Origin: Orthonyx spaldingii
Taxonomy: Eukaryota > Chordata > Aves > Passeriformes > Orthonychidae
Length of the DNA stretch: 64,000 bases
Direction: 5' to 3'
NCBI GenBank assembly: GCA_013397795.1
Contig: VZTJ01000525.1
Location: forward strand, 65,550-129,549
Part shown: piece after piece, positions 44,501-54,300 of the stretch
How positions within the stretch are numbered: the first letter of the stretch is position 1
How the letters are laid out: every line of letters begins with the position of its first letter
Position numbers and translations under genes: made by a program
The notes under the pieces: generated by a model
Seen by the model: only the letters and a program-made list of their open reading frames with translations
The model's database searches: none
What the model was told of the DNA's origin: nothing

Positions 44501-47500
44501 TAAATATCTTGCACAGCAGACAGAGAGACCTCGGCACTGCCAATGGCAAAAGAGCACAGAGGGGGAAGCTGGGCTCTGCTTTTGTGCCCTGGAACAGTGC
44601 AGGACCTTGCAGCAGCTCCAACACTCTCAACAGAACTTTGCAACATTCCCTGCCTCGTCCTCACCCCCATGAGCCATATATGCAGCAACACCCACTCCCT
44701 CCCGCTACCACAATGCTCCTCAAATCACGACAAGCACAGAGGTGGCTCTCTTCTTTCTTTTTAACACAATAAATAGAGTCAAGTTGTGTTTTTATGCACT
44801 TTTCCCACCACTGCAGAAACAAGAGGAATTTTTTCTTTTTTTTTTAAAGCAAAGCGGATACTCCCAACCATTCCGTGAAAAGCCAGCAGGAGACACTTGC
44901 CATAAAGAACTGGGAGTGGAGAGCACTGCAATCTGAGTATTCCTGCTTTGAGACACATGCTGTCAGCTGGTGCTTGATGCAGATACAACTCCGAGCCACC
45001 CAAGCTGCTCAGTAGCACTCCCAGACCGAGCCCATTTCCCTCAGTGTGCCAGTGACAAAGATATTATCTGAATGACCTAAATAAGTCAGTGCTGCTTCTT
45101 TAGTTATGCTTATTATGGTCAATTAAACAGAGGCAGGGAGTACTGCTTGGTGCTGGAACCGCCTGTGCCATCTTGCTGCTAGGAGAGTTCCCATCAGTTC
45201 CCAATACAGCTTCGCCCCGGGTCAAAAGCACTTTCCCACACATGGGGGGATGCAGCTCACAGCCACCCCAGCACCCGCAGCACCAGATGGAGATGGGACA
45301 TCCCCTACATGGAGCATCACAGCCCACCTTGTCTACATCCTGCTTCTCGTCCTTCAGGAAAGTGAACTCCCTCCCGTCCAGGCTGTAGGAGACTTTGTAG
45401 GCGCGGACAAACTCCTGCTGCCCCACGCGGCGCGCGCCCTGCGTGATGATCCCGCTCAGCCGCATCTTCCGCAGCAGGTTGGCCTGTGGAGGGAGAAAGA
45501 GGATGAGCAGGGCACAGCGAGGATGGGGTGCACTAGCACNCTGGAACTCCTTTGGGGTGAAAGCCCTCCATCCCTCCAGCCTTGCATCCCACAGTGGGCA
45601 GAGCAAGGGGGATCATGAACCCGGGTCCCACCTTCCCCCAATGGACTTGGCACATCCAAGCACATCCCAAGGTGCCCCGGGTGGCAGCTTGCTGCAGCAA
45701 TTCAGCCCCACATTTGCCACCAGGAACAGTGAAATCCTGTAAGAGCAGCACTGCAAGAGCAGCCATGGCTGCCGGGGCTGCTCTCTGTGCTGGCACTCAC
45801 AGTCCTACTGCAGGTACCTGGATCCAGGGGTCCTTGTCGTAGTTGCTGGAGGTCCAGGCATTGACAATGCCATGGTTGTTGAGGCGGGCGAGCTCTGGCC
45901 CCCAGCGCTGGAGGCCAAGGAAGCCATAGTAGACAGAGGATGCAGAGAGCTGGGCGTCAGAGATGGCCCCTCCTTCCATGCCCAGGAGAACAGCACAGCC
46001 TGGGGGCAGAGGGGACATCAGGATCAAAAATAGACAGAAACCAGGGAGCAGAACTAGGGGTAATTTGTTTCATGTCTGGGGACAGAGCAAGACGGAGGCC
46101 AGCCCTAGGACCTGGCTATTCCCAAGGCATCCTCTCCTCTTCACCCCTCAGCCAAAACCACACCATCCATCAGTCTCCCTCACAGCACAGAGGTCTGGGG
46201 GAGAAAGGGCCTGCCTGGGGCCCTCCAGAGAGGAGAAAGCACCTTCCCGAGGATGTTCCCTCCATTAGGATCAGGCCTGCTGGTGTTAAGGGCAGCCACT
46301 TTGCCTTCCAGATCCCCTAAACCAGCCAGTGAAATCTCTCCTGGCAATGAGGGACAGACAGCAGGGAACAGGGAAGGAAAGGGAATTCAGTAAGTTGGTG
46401 CCAAGGACTTACGAACTTGGCAGGTCCTCCCCAAGAATGGAGAAGGACACTTGCAGGTGTAGTCACCATCCAGGTCCAGGCAGGTGCCTCCATTTTTGCA
46501 AGGCTGTGAGGAGCACTCGTTCTTGTCTAGAAGAGAGAGGAGGAGCTCAGGAGGTAATCCCAAAAACAGTCCCAGAGAGAAGACCCCTCATTCAGTGCAG
46601 CAAGAAGAGGGGGAGGCATCCCCTGAGCAAGGGTCATGGCAGGGTCCCTGATGAGAGGGTGGCACGGGTTGAAGCTCTAACCCAAGGACCCATCTGCACC
46701 ATGTCCCCACTGAGTGCAGCCATGCAGGTGCACCAGGGCAGTCACATCAAGGCTGGGAACCTGCGTGGAGCAGGCTGAGCCTCGAGGCACCCCTTGTGTT
46801 ATTACTTGAAGCACCAAGTCCCTCAAGAGATGCAGAGCAAGGTTCAGACACAACCTGTCCCCACACCATGATCCTTCCCTCCACCCTGCAAGCTCCAAAA
46901 CAGCCCGCGGTCCCTGACACAGCCTGGTGCCCCACACAGTCACAGCTGCACACACCCCCAGCTGTCACCTGAGGGGTCCCCAAGCTCTTAAAAGACAAGC
47001 TTCCCCTGCTACCCCCACCACTGTACTCACTGTTCTGGCAGTGCACCCCATCGTACCCCGCGGGGCACTTGCAGATGTAGTCGGTGAAGACGTCGCCCCG
47101 GTTTGGGACCAGCTGGCACTCACCATTGTTGTGGCAAGGATTGGGGTGGCAGGGCCCTGGGGAAGGGGAAAAACAACTGTAATATAGGCACAGGTGGGAA
47201 ATAAGAGTATCCAGTGCACTTCCACTCCCCACAGACACTGCATTCCCACCAAGTGCATCCCATCACCATATCCCTACTTGGATCTCTGCTCTATGTGTCC
47301 ATCAGCCATCAGAAGGGCTGAACCCCAGGGCCAGTGGTGCAGGGTCATGACAACAGCACGATAATTCTCTGCAAGGCTCCTGGTTGACATGGAGCACCTG
47401 TGAAAGGGTCAGCTCCTCACCTTTCTCCGTCTCATTGCAGTCAATCCCAACGTAGCCCTCAGGGCAGATGCAGAAGAAGGGGGCCTCATTAATCCCAGTC

Positions 47501-50500
47501 AGGCAGGTGCCCCCATTCTGACAGTGGTTCACATCACAGAAGTCACCTGGAAATAAAGCCAGGTGTCACTGCAAACCATCCCTAAGGTGGGCATCCACCA
47601 GAGCCCCATGCACACAAAGGCATCTTAGCCCAATAGCAGGAACTGGCCTGCTGCAAGTCCCACAGGGAAGGGAGCCCCTGGCAGGGACAGGCTACTGGAC
47701 CTTGCACAGGGCTGCTGGCATTCAAAAGCAATGGTTGAGACTGGGAGCATAACCAGTAGCAAGGACCTGCGCTGCCCTGGCACATTAAAAAAGAGGTTTA
47801 ACAGACCCTCTATGTCCAAGTGAAGACAGGGAAAACCCAGGGGTTTGGTGCATTAAATGTTTTTGATACTTGGCTGGGAAGTGAGAGTGGCCAGGCTGGG
47901 GCTCGCTCAGGCACGAGCAGGACAGGATCATTCAAGGGAATGGGGCTGGTGCTGTTGCTGAGTTTTGCTAATGTGAGTCTGTTCTTCTAAGAACACCAAA
48001 AAAAAAATCCTTGTAGGGGGAGCTCACATGCCTCAGTTCCCAGATGCTGGAGTCACACAGGGAGGAAGTACAAGGTCCATCTCTGCAGGACGCCTGCCAG
48101 ATCTCCATCATTCTCCCAGCAGCTCCCACAAGGCAGCCCTGGCTCACAGGCAGGTTCCCCCAGGGAGCTGATGGGGCTGCACCATCTTCCCTGCCTGTTC
48201 ATCCACCTCCAGCATGTGCCATGGGGCAGGGTTTACGTGGTAAGGTGGTGGTGGCAGGGGGTTGCAAAAGTGGCTCAGCAAGAAGACAACAGAAGCTGTT
48301 CCCATGCTGGAGACAGCCAGTCCCAGCCAGTGCCAAAACAGAGCCTCTGCTGCTCAGAGCTGGTGCCCATCACCAGCACTAGGGTTGCTTCTGTAATAAT
48401 ATATCCAAGATAAAGTAAAAAACACTGTGCAGCAGCTGTAGGAGTGAGAAAAATGTGAGAGAAATAGCCCTGCCGACACCCCCAACAGAGAATAAGGAGG
48501 GGAAGGAGGTGATCCAGGTGCAGAAGCAGGGATTCTACTGCAGCCCGTGGAGCAAACCCATCTCCCTGCAACCTGTGGAGGACCACAGGGGAGCAGATAT
48601 CCACAGCAGCCCACAGATGATGCCAGGCTGGAGCAGTCTCTTCCTTATGGACTGCATCTCACAGAAAGGACCCGCACCAGAGCAGTTCATGAATAACTGC
48701 AGCCCAGGGGAAGGACCCACTCTGGATCTTTTCCTTCTTTTCCCCACCCTGTCCTGTTGAGGAGGGGAGTGAATGAGGTCAACCCACCGCACCCTCCAAC
48801 CTTCTACTCCCCATTGCAGGGCTGAAACAGATTGCAAGAGCTGGGCTGAAATTCCTCCCACCCTCAATTTATTCTGCCTAAAAGCTGAAAGGCAGTAACA
48901 TTCCATAAACCTAGACCAGATTTCCATAGAACTGGCTGAAAGCCTCAGTAACTCCTCATCAAACAGGACAGTGCATCCCTTGACGTCAAGGCATTGCTCT
49001 GCCATGCTGGAGAAGTCAGAACAAGGGCTGAACCCAGGTGGAGACCTAGGAATAACCCTTCACTACTTGCATGACCTGGAGAAGGTGGAATTTGATGAGC
49101 TGTAGGCTCACTGCCCAGACCCACACCAAACAATGCAGTTCTCATTTGCCTAAGCTACTACTCAGTGAGCTCCTACTCATTAGTACTCTAACAGCAGGAC
49201 TCCTTCCAGTTAATCCTACTCTTCCTGGCACTCCACATGTGTAGGGTACACACTGATGGCAGGTAGGCCAGCATCAGGTGAAGGTTTCTGTAAGGATGCT
49301 GTAGCTCCCTTAGCTCAGCCTCAGGAGGCAGAAAACCTTGGGCACCAGTTCAAGTCGCTGCCTGTGCTGCCCAGCCTGTTCTGCATGACCTCATGCTCCA
49401 TCAATGCGCTGCCATAAGCTACAGCCTGGCAGGAGAGGGCTCCTGCTGATAGTGGGGATGCCTTTGCCCCACGCCCCTCCACTCCTCCGCAGGTCTTGGG
49501 CACATCCAGCCGCCCCATCCTCTCTCAGCAGCCAGTCAAGGCCACATAGACAGAGCTATTTCTGTTCAACAGTGGGAGATGGATGTTTTCCCAGGCACAG
49601 AGTGTCAAGAACATGTGCTCCCCAGCATCAGTGCTGCCTCCAGCGCAGGAGTGTCTGGGGTGCGACATGGCAGCAAGGTCTCCTCCCAGGGTTGGGGCAA
49701 GAGGGGTCCAAGTTTTATACTTTAGTTATTCCAAGTAACTGGACTCCCTTTTATCCCCTCCCAGGAATAATCCCTTATGTGGTGGGTGTCGGTAGCCAGC
49801 CCCCTGCCTAGCAGCGAGGCACACAGGTCACATTTTCCACTGTAGCAAGCAGTTTTGGATGCTCCTGTTTCTGGGCTGTTTCAGGCCTGGTTTCAGAGCT
49901 GTTCAGCATCTCCATCCTCCACACACGCATTTTTTCTCCAGTCAGGGACAGAGCTGTCACAGGCTGAACACTCAGGAACCAAGGCAACAAAGATCAGCCA
50001 CCGCTTTTGGAAATGTTTGCTTATATGAACCCACAGGCTGGCTGGAAGGCAAAAATAACATCCTCCGAATACTGGGACAGCTCATCCCAGCAGGGCTGGG
50101 GGAAGTCAGGTCTCGGGAGGGCAAAAAGGGCACCTCAGCCGCCCAGGGAGAGCAAACATAAACAGGGCCTTCCTCACCCCTTCCTGCTGCCCTGTGTCCC
50201 CTGACCTGGAGCCCGTACGCAGGCTCTGCTCCCCTTTTCCCTGGTCTCGTCCATCCCTTTCGGAGCCAAGCGCCCCGGGCATGACCCACGGGGTTATGAC
50301 GGAGCTGTTGCTCCCCGGGCTCCCCTGGCCAGGCCAGCTGGGCGCGCAGTACCAGGCGGTCCCAGGGACGCTGTTTACATTGCGAGCACGGTTATCTGAG
50401 CCTGAAAGCACAGGATAGCCCGGCTGAGAGACTCCCGGCTCGGGAGCAGGGACGGGGCCGTGGACCCCAGATCCTGCGGTCCCGCAGTAGCAGCCCTGGG

Positions 50501-51064
50501 GCTGCACGCCCTCTCCTCTCACTCGCACCGTGTGCCCTGCAACCCGCACAGCAGTCTGGAGCCACTCACCCTGCACCCCAGATCCTCTCGCTCCACGTCC
50601 CGGATCCCCGGCACCGCGGATCCCTGGCATCTCGGGATGCCCTACACAGCAGACAACTCCTGCACCCCGGATCCCTTGCACTCCGCATCCCCAGCATTCT
50701 GGGCTCCCCTGCATTCAGGATCCCCTGAACCTCACGCTCTCCTGCACCGCGGAGCCCCTGCACACCAGATAACCCTGCACTCCAGATTCTCGGCACTCTG
50801 GCTCCCCTGCGCCTCGGACTGCCCCGCACCCCGGAACCCCTGCACACCCGACAACCCTGCACTCCAAACCCCCACCACTCCGGATCTCCAGCATTCCAGC
50901 CACTGGCACTCAGATTTCCCTGCACCCCGGTTCCCCGGAATCCCGTCTCCCCGGCACTTCTGATCCCCTATTTCCCCGTCTCCCCGGCACTCACCGGACA
51001 CGACCAGCAGCAGCGAGACCCCCACCGCCACGGCGAGCGGCACCCGAAACCTGGCCGCCCTCAT
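41427..51064 (-). CDS. MFGE8: Lactadherin (milk fat globule EGF factor 8), ten coding exons
   Basis: This secreted bridging protein uses its C-terminal discoidin domains to bind phosphatidylserine and an RGD in an EGF domain to bind alpha-v integrins, aiding clearance of dying cells. The ten exons join to 1422 nt (473 residues): signal peptide about 1-23, EGF1 24-66, EGF2 66-108 with RGD, EGF3 108-146, F5/8C domain C1 146-307, C2 307-473. Discoidin hallmarks include SASSVYYGFLGLQRW, GIITQGAR in both C domains and the closing LGCDE. Three EGF domains is the EDIL3 layout, and GCSEPLGMKS is EDIL3-like, but the position beside HAPLN3 and ACAN identifies MFGE8. If the internal acceptor in the C2 exon is used, the protein is six residues shorter (467). 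Confidence 0.93.
41648..41768 (+). mobile_element. CR1 LINE 3' fragment, plus orientation
   Basis: Contains GGGCCAGGAGTTGGACTCAA, CCTTCCAACTCAGCATATTC and the terminal ATTCTGTGATTCTGTGA repeat, the 3' end of CR1 in forward sense. It lies in the last MFGE8 intron, antisense to the gene. The left edge is approximate. Confidence 0.92.
41847..42002 (-). CDS. MFGE8: MFGE8 exon: C2 discoidin domain, middle part
   Basis: 156 bp, phase 0 to 0. It encodes IDLRDQKKVTGIITQGARDF, GHIQYVAAYKVAYSDDG and ends NSTK. The GIITQGA strand is characteristic of factor V/VIII C domains. Acceptor TCTGCCAG, donor AAG|GTGGGT. Confidence 0.95.
42003..43263 (-). other. MFGE8: MFGE8 intron, no gene seen
   Basis: 1.26 kb, notably AT-rich in 42.1-42.9 kb compared with the rest of the gene. 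It shows no coding content and no repeat family I recognise. Confidence 0.7.
43264..43466 (-). CDS. MFGE8: MFGE8 exon: C2 discoidin domain, first part
   Basis: 203 bp if the acceptor TGTGTTACAG (AG at 43468-43467) is used, or 185 bp if the internal acceptor CACGGCAG (AG at 43450-43449) is used. Both keep the frame. It encodes [VYFNTA]GCSEPLGMKS and GIDAFTWHPHYARLDMMGKT, ending EWLQ. The shorter form aligns without a gap to the family junction (N-G-C), and its length is close to the 182-bp C1 counterpart. Donor CAG|GTGGGT. Confidence 0.88.
44304..44448 (-). CDS. MFGE8: MFGE8 exon: end of C1 discoidin domain
   Basis: 145 bp, phase 0 to 1. It encodes VFEGNADYGTMKTNMFNPPI and FIRIHPVVCRRACTLRFELI, ending GCEMN. 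Acceptor ACTGATGCAG, donor AATG|GTAAAT. Confidence 0.95.
45328..45483 (-). CDS. MFGE8: MFGE8 exon: C1 discoidin domain, middle part
   Basis: 156 bp, phase 0 to 0, the same length as the C2 counterpart. It encodes ANLLRKMRLSGIITQGARRV and QEFVRAYKVSYSLDGREFTF, ending DVDK. Acceptor CCCTCCACAG, donor AAG|GTGGGC. Confidence 0.95.
45540..45540. other. Single ambiguous base
   Basis: One N in an MFGE8 intron. It affects no exon. Confidence 0.99.
45818..45999 (-). CDS. MFGE8: MFGE8 exon: C1 discoidin domain, first part
   Basis: 182 bp, phase 1 to 0. It encodes CAVLLGMEGGAISDAQLSAS and WGPELARLNNHGIVNAW, ending DPWIQ. Acceptor TGCCCCCAG, donor CAG|GTACCT. Confidence 0.95.
46413..46526 (-). CDS. MFGE8: MFGE8 exon: EGF-like domain 3
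   Basis: 114 bp, phase 1 to 1. The cysteine pattern is KNECSSQPCKNGGTC, then YTCKCPSPFLGRTC. Acceptor TCTCTTCTAG, donor TTC|GTAAGT. Confidence 0.93.
47031..47156 (-). CDS. MFGE8: MFGE8 exon: EGF-like domain 2 with RGD
   Basis: 126 bp, phase 1 to 1. It encodes GPCHPNPCHNNGECQL, then PNRGDVFTDYICKC and GYDGVHCQN. The RGD lies on the loop between cysteines, as in mouse MFGE8 and EDIL3 EGF2, and is the integrin-binding tripeptide. Confidence 0.95.
47421..47546 (-). CDS. MFGE8: MFGE8 exon: EGF-like domain 1
   Basis: 126 bp, phase 1 to 1. It encodes DFCDVNHCQNGGTCLTG and FFCICPEGYVGIDCNE. Acceptor TTATTTCCAG, donor AAAG|GTGAGG. Confidence 0.93.
47547..50994 (-). other. MFGE8: MFGE8 intron 1
   Basis: 3.4 kb between the signal-peptide exon and EGF1. 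It shows no exon-like sequence. The half near exon 1 is occupied by a GC-rich degenerate minisatellite (separate entry). Confidence 0.8.
50540..50985. repeat. Degenerate GC-rich minisatellite in MFGE8 intron 1
   Basis: Repeated CCTGCAC-CCCGGATCCC-like units of about 17-20 bp (for example CCTGCACCCCGGATCCCTTG near 50660, CCGCACCCCGGAACCCCTGC near 50822, CCTGCACCCCGGTTCCCCGG near 50919) run over about 450 bp, ending within a few bases of the exon 1 donor. Copies are diverged. Confidence 0.8.
50995..51064 (-). CDS. MFGE8: MFGE8 exon 1: start codon and signal peptide
   Basis: ATG at 51064-51062. The peptide is MRAARFRVPLAVAVGVSLLL then VVS, a hydrophobic signal sequence with basic N-terminus. 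Donor TCCG|GTGAGT, phase 1, matching EGF1. Confidence 0.92.
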
Positions 51065-51330
51065 GTTCCGTGCCGAGCCGCGCCGTGCGCTCCCCACCGA
51101 GCCCCTCTGCTCTGCCCCGCTCGGCTCGGCTGGGCTCGGCTGGGCTCCGCCGCGGGCTCGGGGCGGGCAGTGACTCAGCCCAGCCCGGCCCGGCGCGGCC
51201 CCACGTGCTCCGCGCCCGCCCTCGGGGCGGGACCGCCACCGCCACCGGCCCCGCCGCGCCGGGCACAGCGCGGCCGAGGGTCCGCGCCCCCGGGTGCAGG
51301 CGGCACGGGCGGCACGGGCAACGAGGCAGC
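51065..51330 (-). promoter_or_regulatory. MFGE8: MFGE8 CpG-island promoter
   Basis: Very GC-rich and CpG-dense sequence immediately upstream of the MFGE8 ATG, with a repeated GGCTCGGCTGGGCTC element (51.12-51.15 kb), GGGGCGGG boxes and an AP-1-type TGACTCA at 51171-51177. No TATA box is seen. The transcription start is not determinable from sequence. Confidence 0.6.
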
Positions 51331-54300
51331 GAAGGTGTCTCTGGAACGGAGAGCCACCACGGCCGGTGATGCTTCAGTGAGCGGGACCGCTGGCTCACCC
51401 CACGGCAGCCCTTGGCCCGAGGGGGGCCGGTGGGGACTTCCTGAGCCTGGCAGTGCCCGTGGCTCCCCGCCCTGGCTGGCAGGCGGAGGGTGCAGAGTTG
51501 GACCGGAATGTGCTGGGGGCTGCCAGCACTTGGCAAAGGAAGAGCTGTTTTGCAGCACAAACCCCACTTTTCTCGCCCTGGGTGGGATGAAAGCTGAGAG
51601 GGCTTCCCCTCCGATGGACAGGGAACACAAGTGCCCTGTGCCATCCTTGTCATCCCGCGTGCCAGTGGCATGGGGTTTTCCCAGGTCCCTCCTAACTAGC
51701 ATCAAGGAAAACAGCTTGCAGCCAGGTCGGGCAAATATGTGAAAGGGATTGGGAGTGACATAACAGCTTTCTGCCCAAAGCACTGCACCACAGCTCCACT
51801 GGTTTGGCCACAAACTAGCTCCTTTTTGAGCTGTGCCCAGCCACCAAGAGCTAGAAAAGCCCAGCCATGCTTTTGAGAGGAACTGGTGCCATGTGGGGAG
51901 CTCTGCCCTGGAAGGCAGAAACATATTTAGCTCTGGAAGGCTAAAGCATATTCCGGCTAAGTCCATATTCAGCAGCAAATTCTTTGGAAAAACACTGCAC
52001 AGCACAGGAATGCTGGATCATTTGATCCTGTAATGGAAATCCACTCCAAACCCTGCTCCTCCTAAACGTGAAGCTGATTTAATCTCTTCTTGCAAAACCC
52101 TCCATTTGAGCATTAACTAACCCACCTTGGGGACACTAGGGCTGCTCATATCTATGTGTTGACTCTGCCCGAGTGTTGCTACATTTCTGCCTTTGGCAAT
52201 GCAGCTACGGCAGCCGTCCGTGAGCTGGGCAGTCCAGCTGCATGCCATGCACTTTGACCAGTCCTCCCACCTCCACTCCAGTGTCCAGCTAATGCTTTTG
52301 TGAGACACAGTCAACCAATGCCCATGGGAGCACCCAGAGCATGAGTGACACCCCAGGGAGAGATCCAGTGGCAGGTCCAGCTGCCCCAGTGCGCTGGTGA
52401 CTTCTCAGAGCAGCAGAGAATGAGAAACACGTGGCACTGGACACGTATTCCCACCCACACCCACCACCCTCGCTGCTGGTGTTTCCTTAAATTAGTAACA
52501 ACACAAAGAAAACTCCAGGTAGATTTTAACTCCAGTGTAGGGCGAAACAACAGCTGGAAAGGAGGGAGCACACAAGACACAGTACTTGCTTTCGAATAAC
52601 CCTTCAACCTCAGGGTAATTACTGCTGTGGTGTTCCGAGGAAAACAAGGTCAGGAGGAGGAAAGCGCAGGGCAAGATTCCCAGGGCTGTGCACAAGCAAC
52701 TAGGACAAGGGTGTTTGTTCGGCCTTTTGAGGGGCTACCGCCTGGATTAGTCTCGGAGAGAATGCAAGACCCAGAGGGAGCTGCAGAAAAAGCATCAGCC
52801 TTTCTAAATACAGAAAGCAAAATGTTTTCTTTCTGTCCCCAGAGGCATGAATACCAATGTCCTGAGGAACGTGCATGGGAAAGGATATTAAAAAGCGAGT
52901 TGTGGAGGCCAGATGGAGCAGTGCTGTCCACAGGGACAGCGCTTCTTGCAAGTACCAGTGGCTCTTTGAATGGAGGCCTGCGATGGAGAGGGGTATCCCA
53001 AGAAAAACTACAGCTGGGAAGCGTCTGCTGTCCCAGCTGGCAGAGGGAAGCTCTGGACATGGGAGGCAGAGAAGAGAGAGGAACAACCTGTCAAGGACAG
53101 GGAAGCAAGGAGGAATAAAGACGGCTCCCACAGGCAAACACCACGCCCGGGCTCCTACAGCCGCCAAGTTTTCGCAAGGGATGGCTCTACTTGAAAGAGC
53201 TGGGTAGGTCGAAGGTCAGGCATAATTTCACTCCCTTCTGCAGGGACTACTTAGGCCTTGCTATAGCAGTATTTACCACTGGGTTTGGTTCCTTCTGCAC
53301 AGAGATCTGCCAGATTCTGCTGTGTGTAACCCTTTCCAAGCTGTGCTGATAGCAGAGAGCCTGGTTCCCATAGCTGGGGAGATAAAAGGAAAATAGGTGA
53401 TGATGGGGCCATGCATTTCTCTGATGCAATCCTATTTATTTTCCAGCTTATACAAAGGTGTTTTCCTGTGAACAAGAGAAGCGAACAATACACAGCTGAT
53501 CCCTTGCCCAAGCATAAAGCCCCCATCTGCCATAAAATTGACCAGGGTGCGTCTCATGGCTGATGAACGTGCAGTGACAACTTTGATATCAGCACAGTTT
53601 CATGGTCCTTCCCTCCACTCCCTCTCAGACACTCACAAGGGTGTCCTCCCTCTCCCCGCCACCATCAGGTAGCAAAGATGCCCCCTCAAACCAGTGAAGT
53701 CCTGCTCAGCCCTTGTATGGATTTTTCTTTGGGTAGCAGCTCCTATTGTTTTAACTATCTGTTCTGTAAAGGAGTTCACTGGCTTAGGTCTATCTCAAAA
53801 GTCAGCTGTTACACCCCAGAGGGATTCCCCACCCAAAACGCACCCACAACACTCCTTGCAACATGCTCTCACCCCAGCTTTGAGAGCCCCAAAAAAAACC
53901 CTGGCAGAGGTAGCCAGCCCCATCCTTCACAGGCACAACTCTGTTTTAGAGTTCAAAGTTGTGGTTCAGACCACAGCACAGGTCCTGGGAAAGTTTCCTG
54001 CCATGTGGGATCAAGTCTCCCATCCTGACACACGCTAGCCACTCCAAGTGGGAAGGAGAAATGATCTGTGGCACCATAGCAGTGGATTAAGCCTCAGTCT
54101 GCTCTTAATCCCTCTAACAGGATAACCAAGGGTTTGTGCCAGCATCTCTAACCTCCTGCAGCCCCAGCCAGCGTCACTGCCCGCTGGCCTACCAGCACAA
54201 GGCTGCAGAAGACATCCACTGGCTGGGACAATCCTTGCATGTAGCCAGACTTCTGTGTTTAGTTTCTTGAGGAACAAAAGGCTTCTACTCTCTCTGCCCT

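Noticed and set aside
41427..51064. Identification of the discoidin gene as EDIL3
   Set aside because: Domain layout and some motifs fit EDIL3, but EDIL3 sits beside HAPLN1/VCAN; next to HAPLN3 and ACAN the ortholog is MFGE8.
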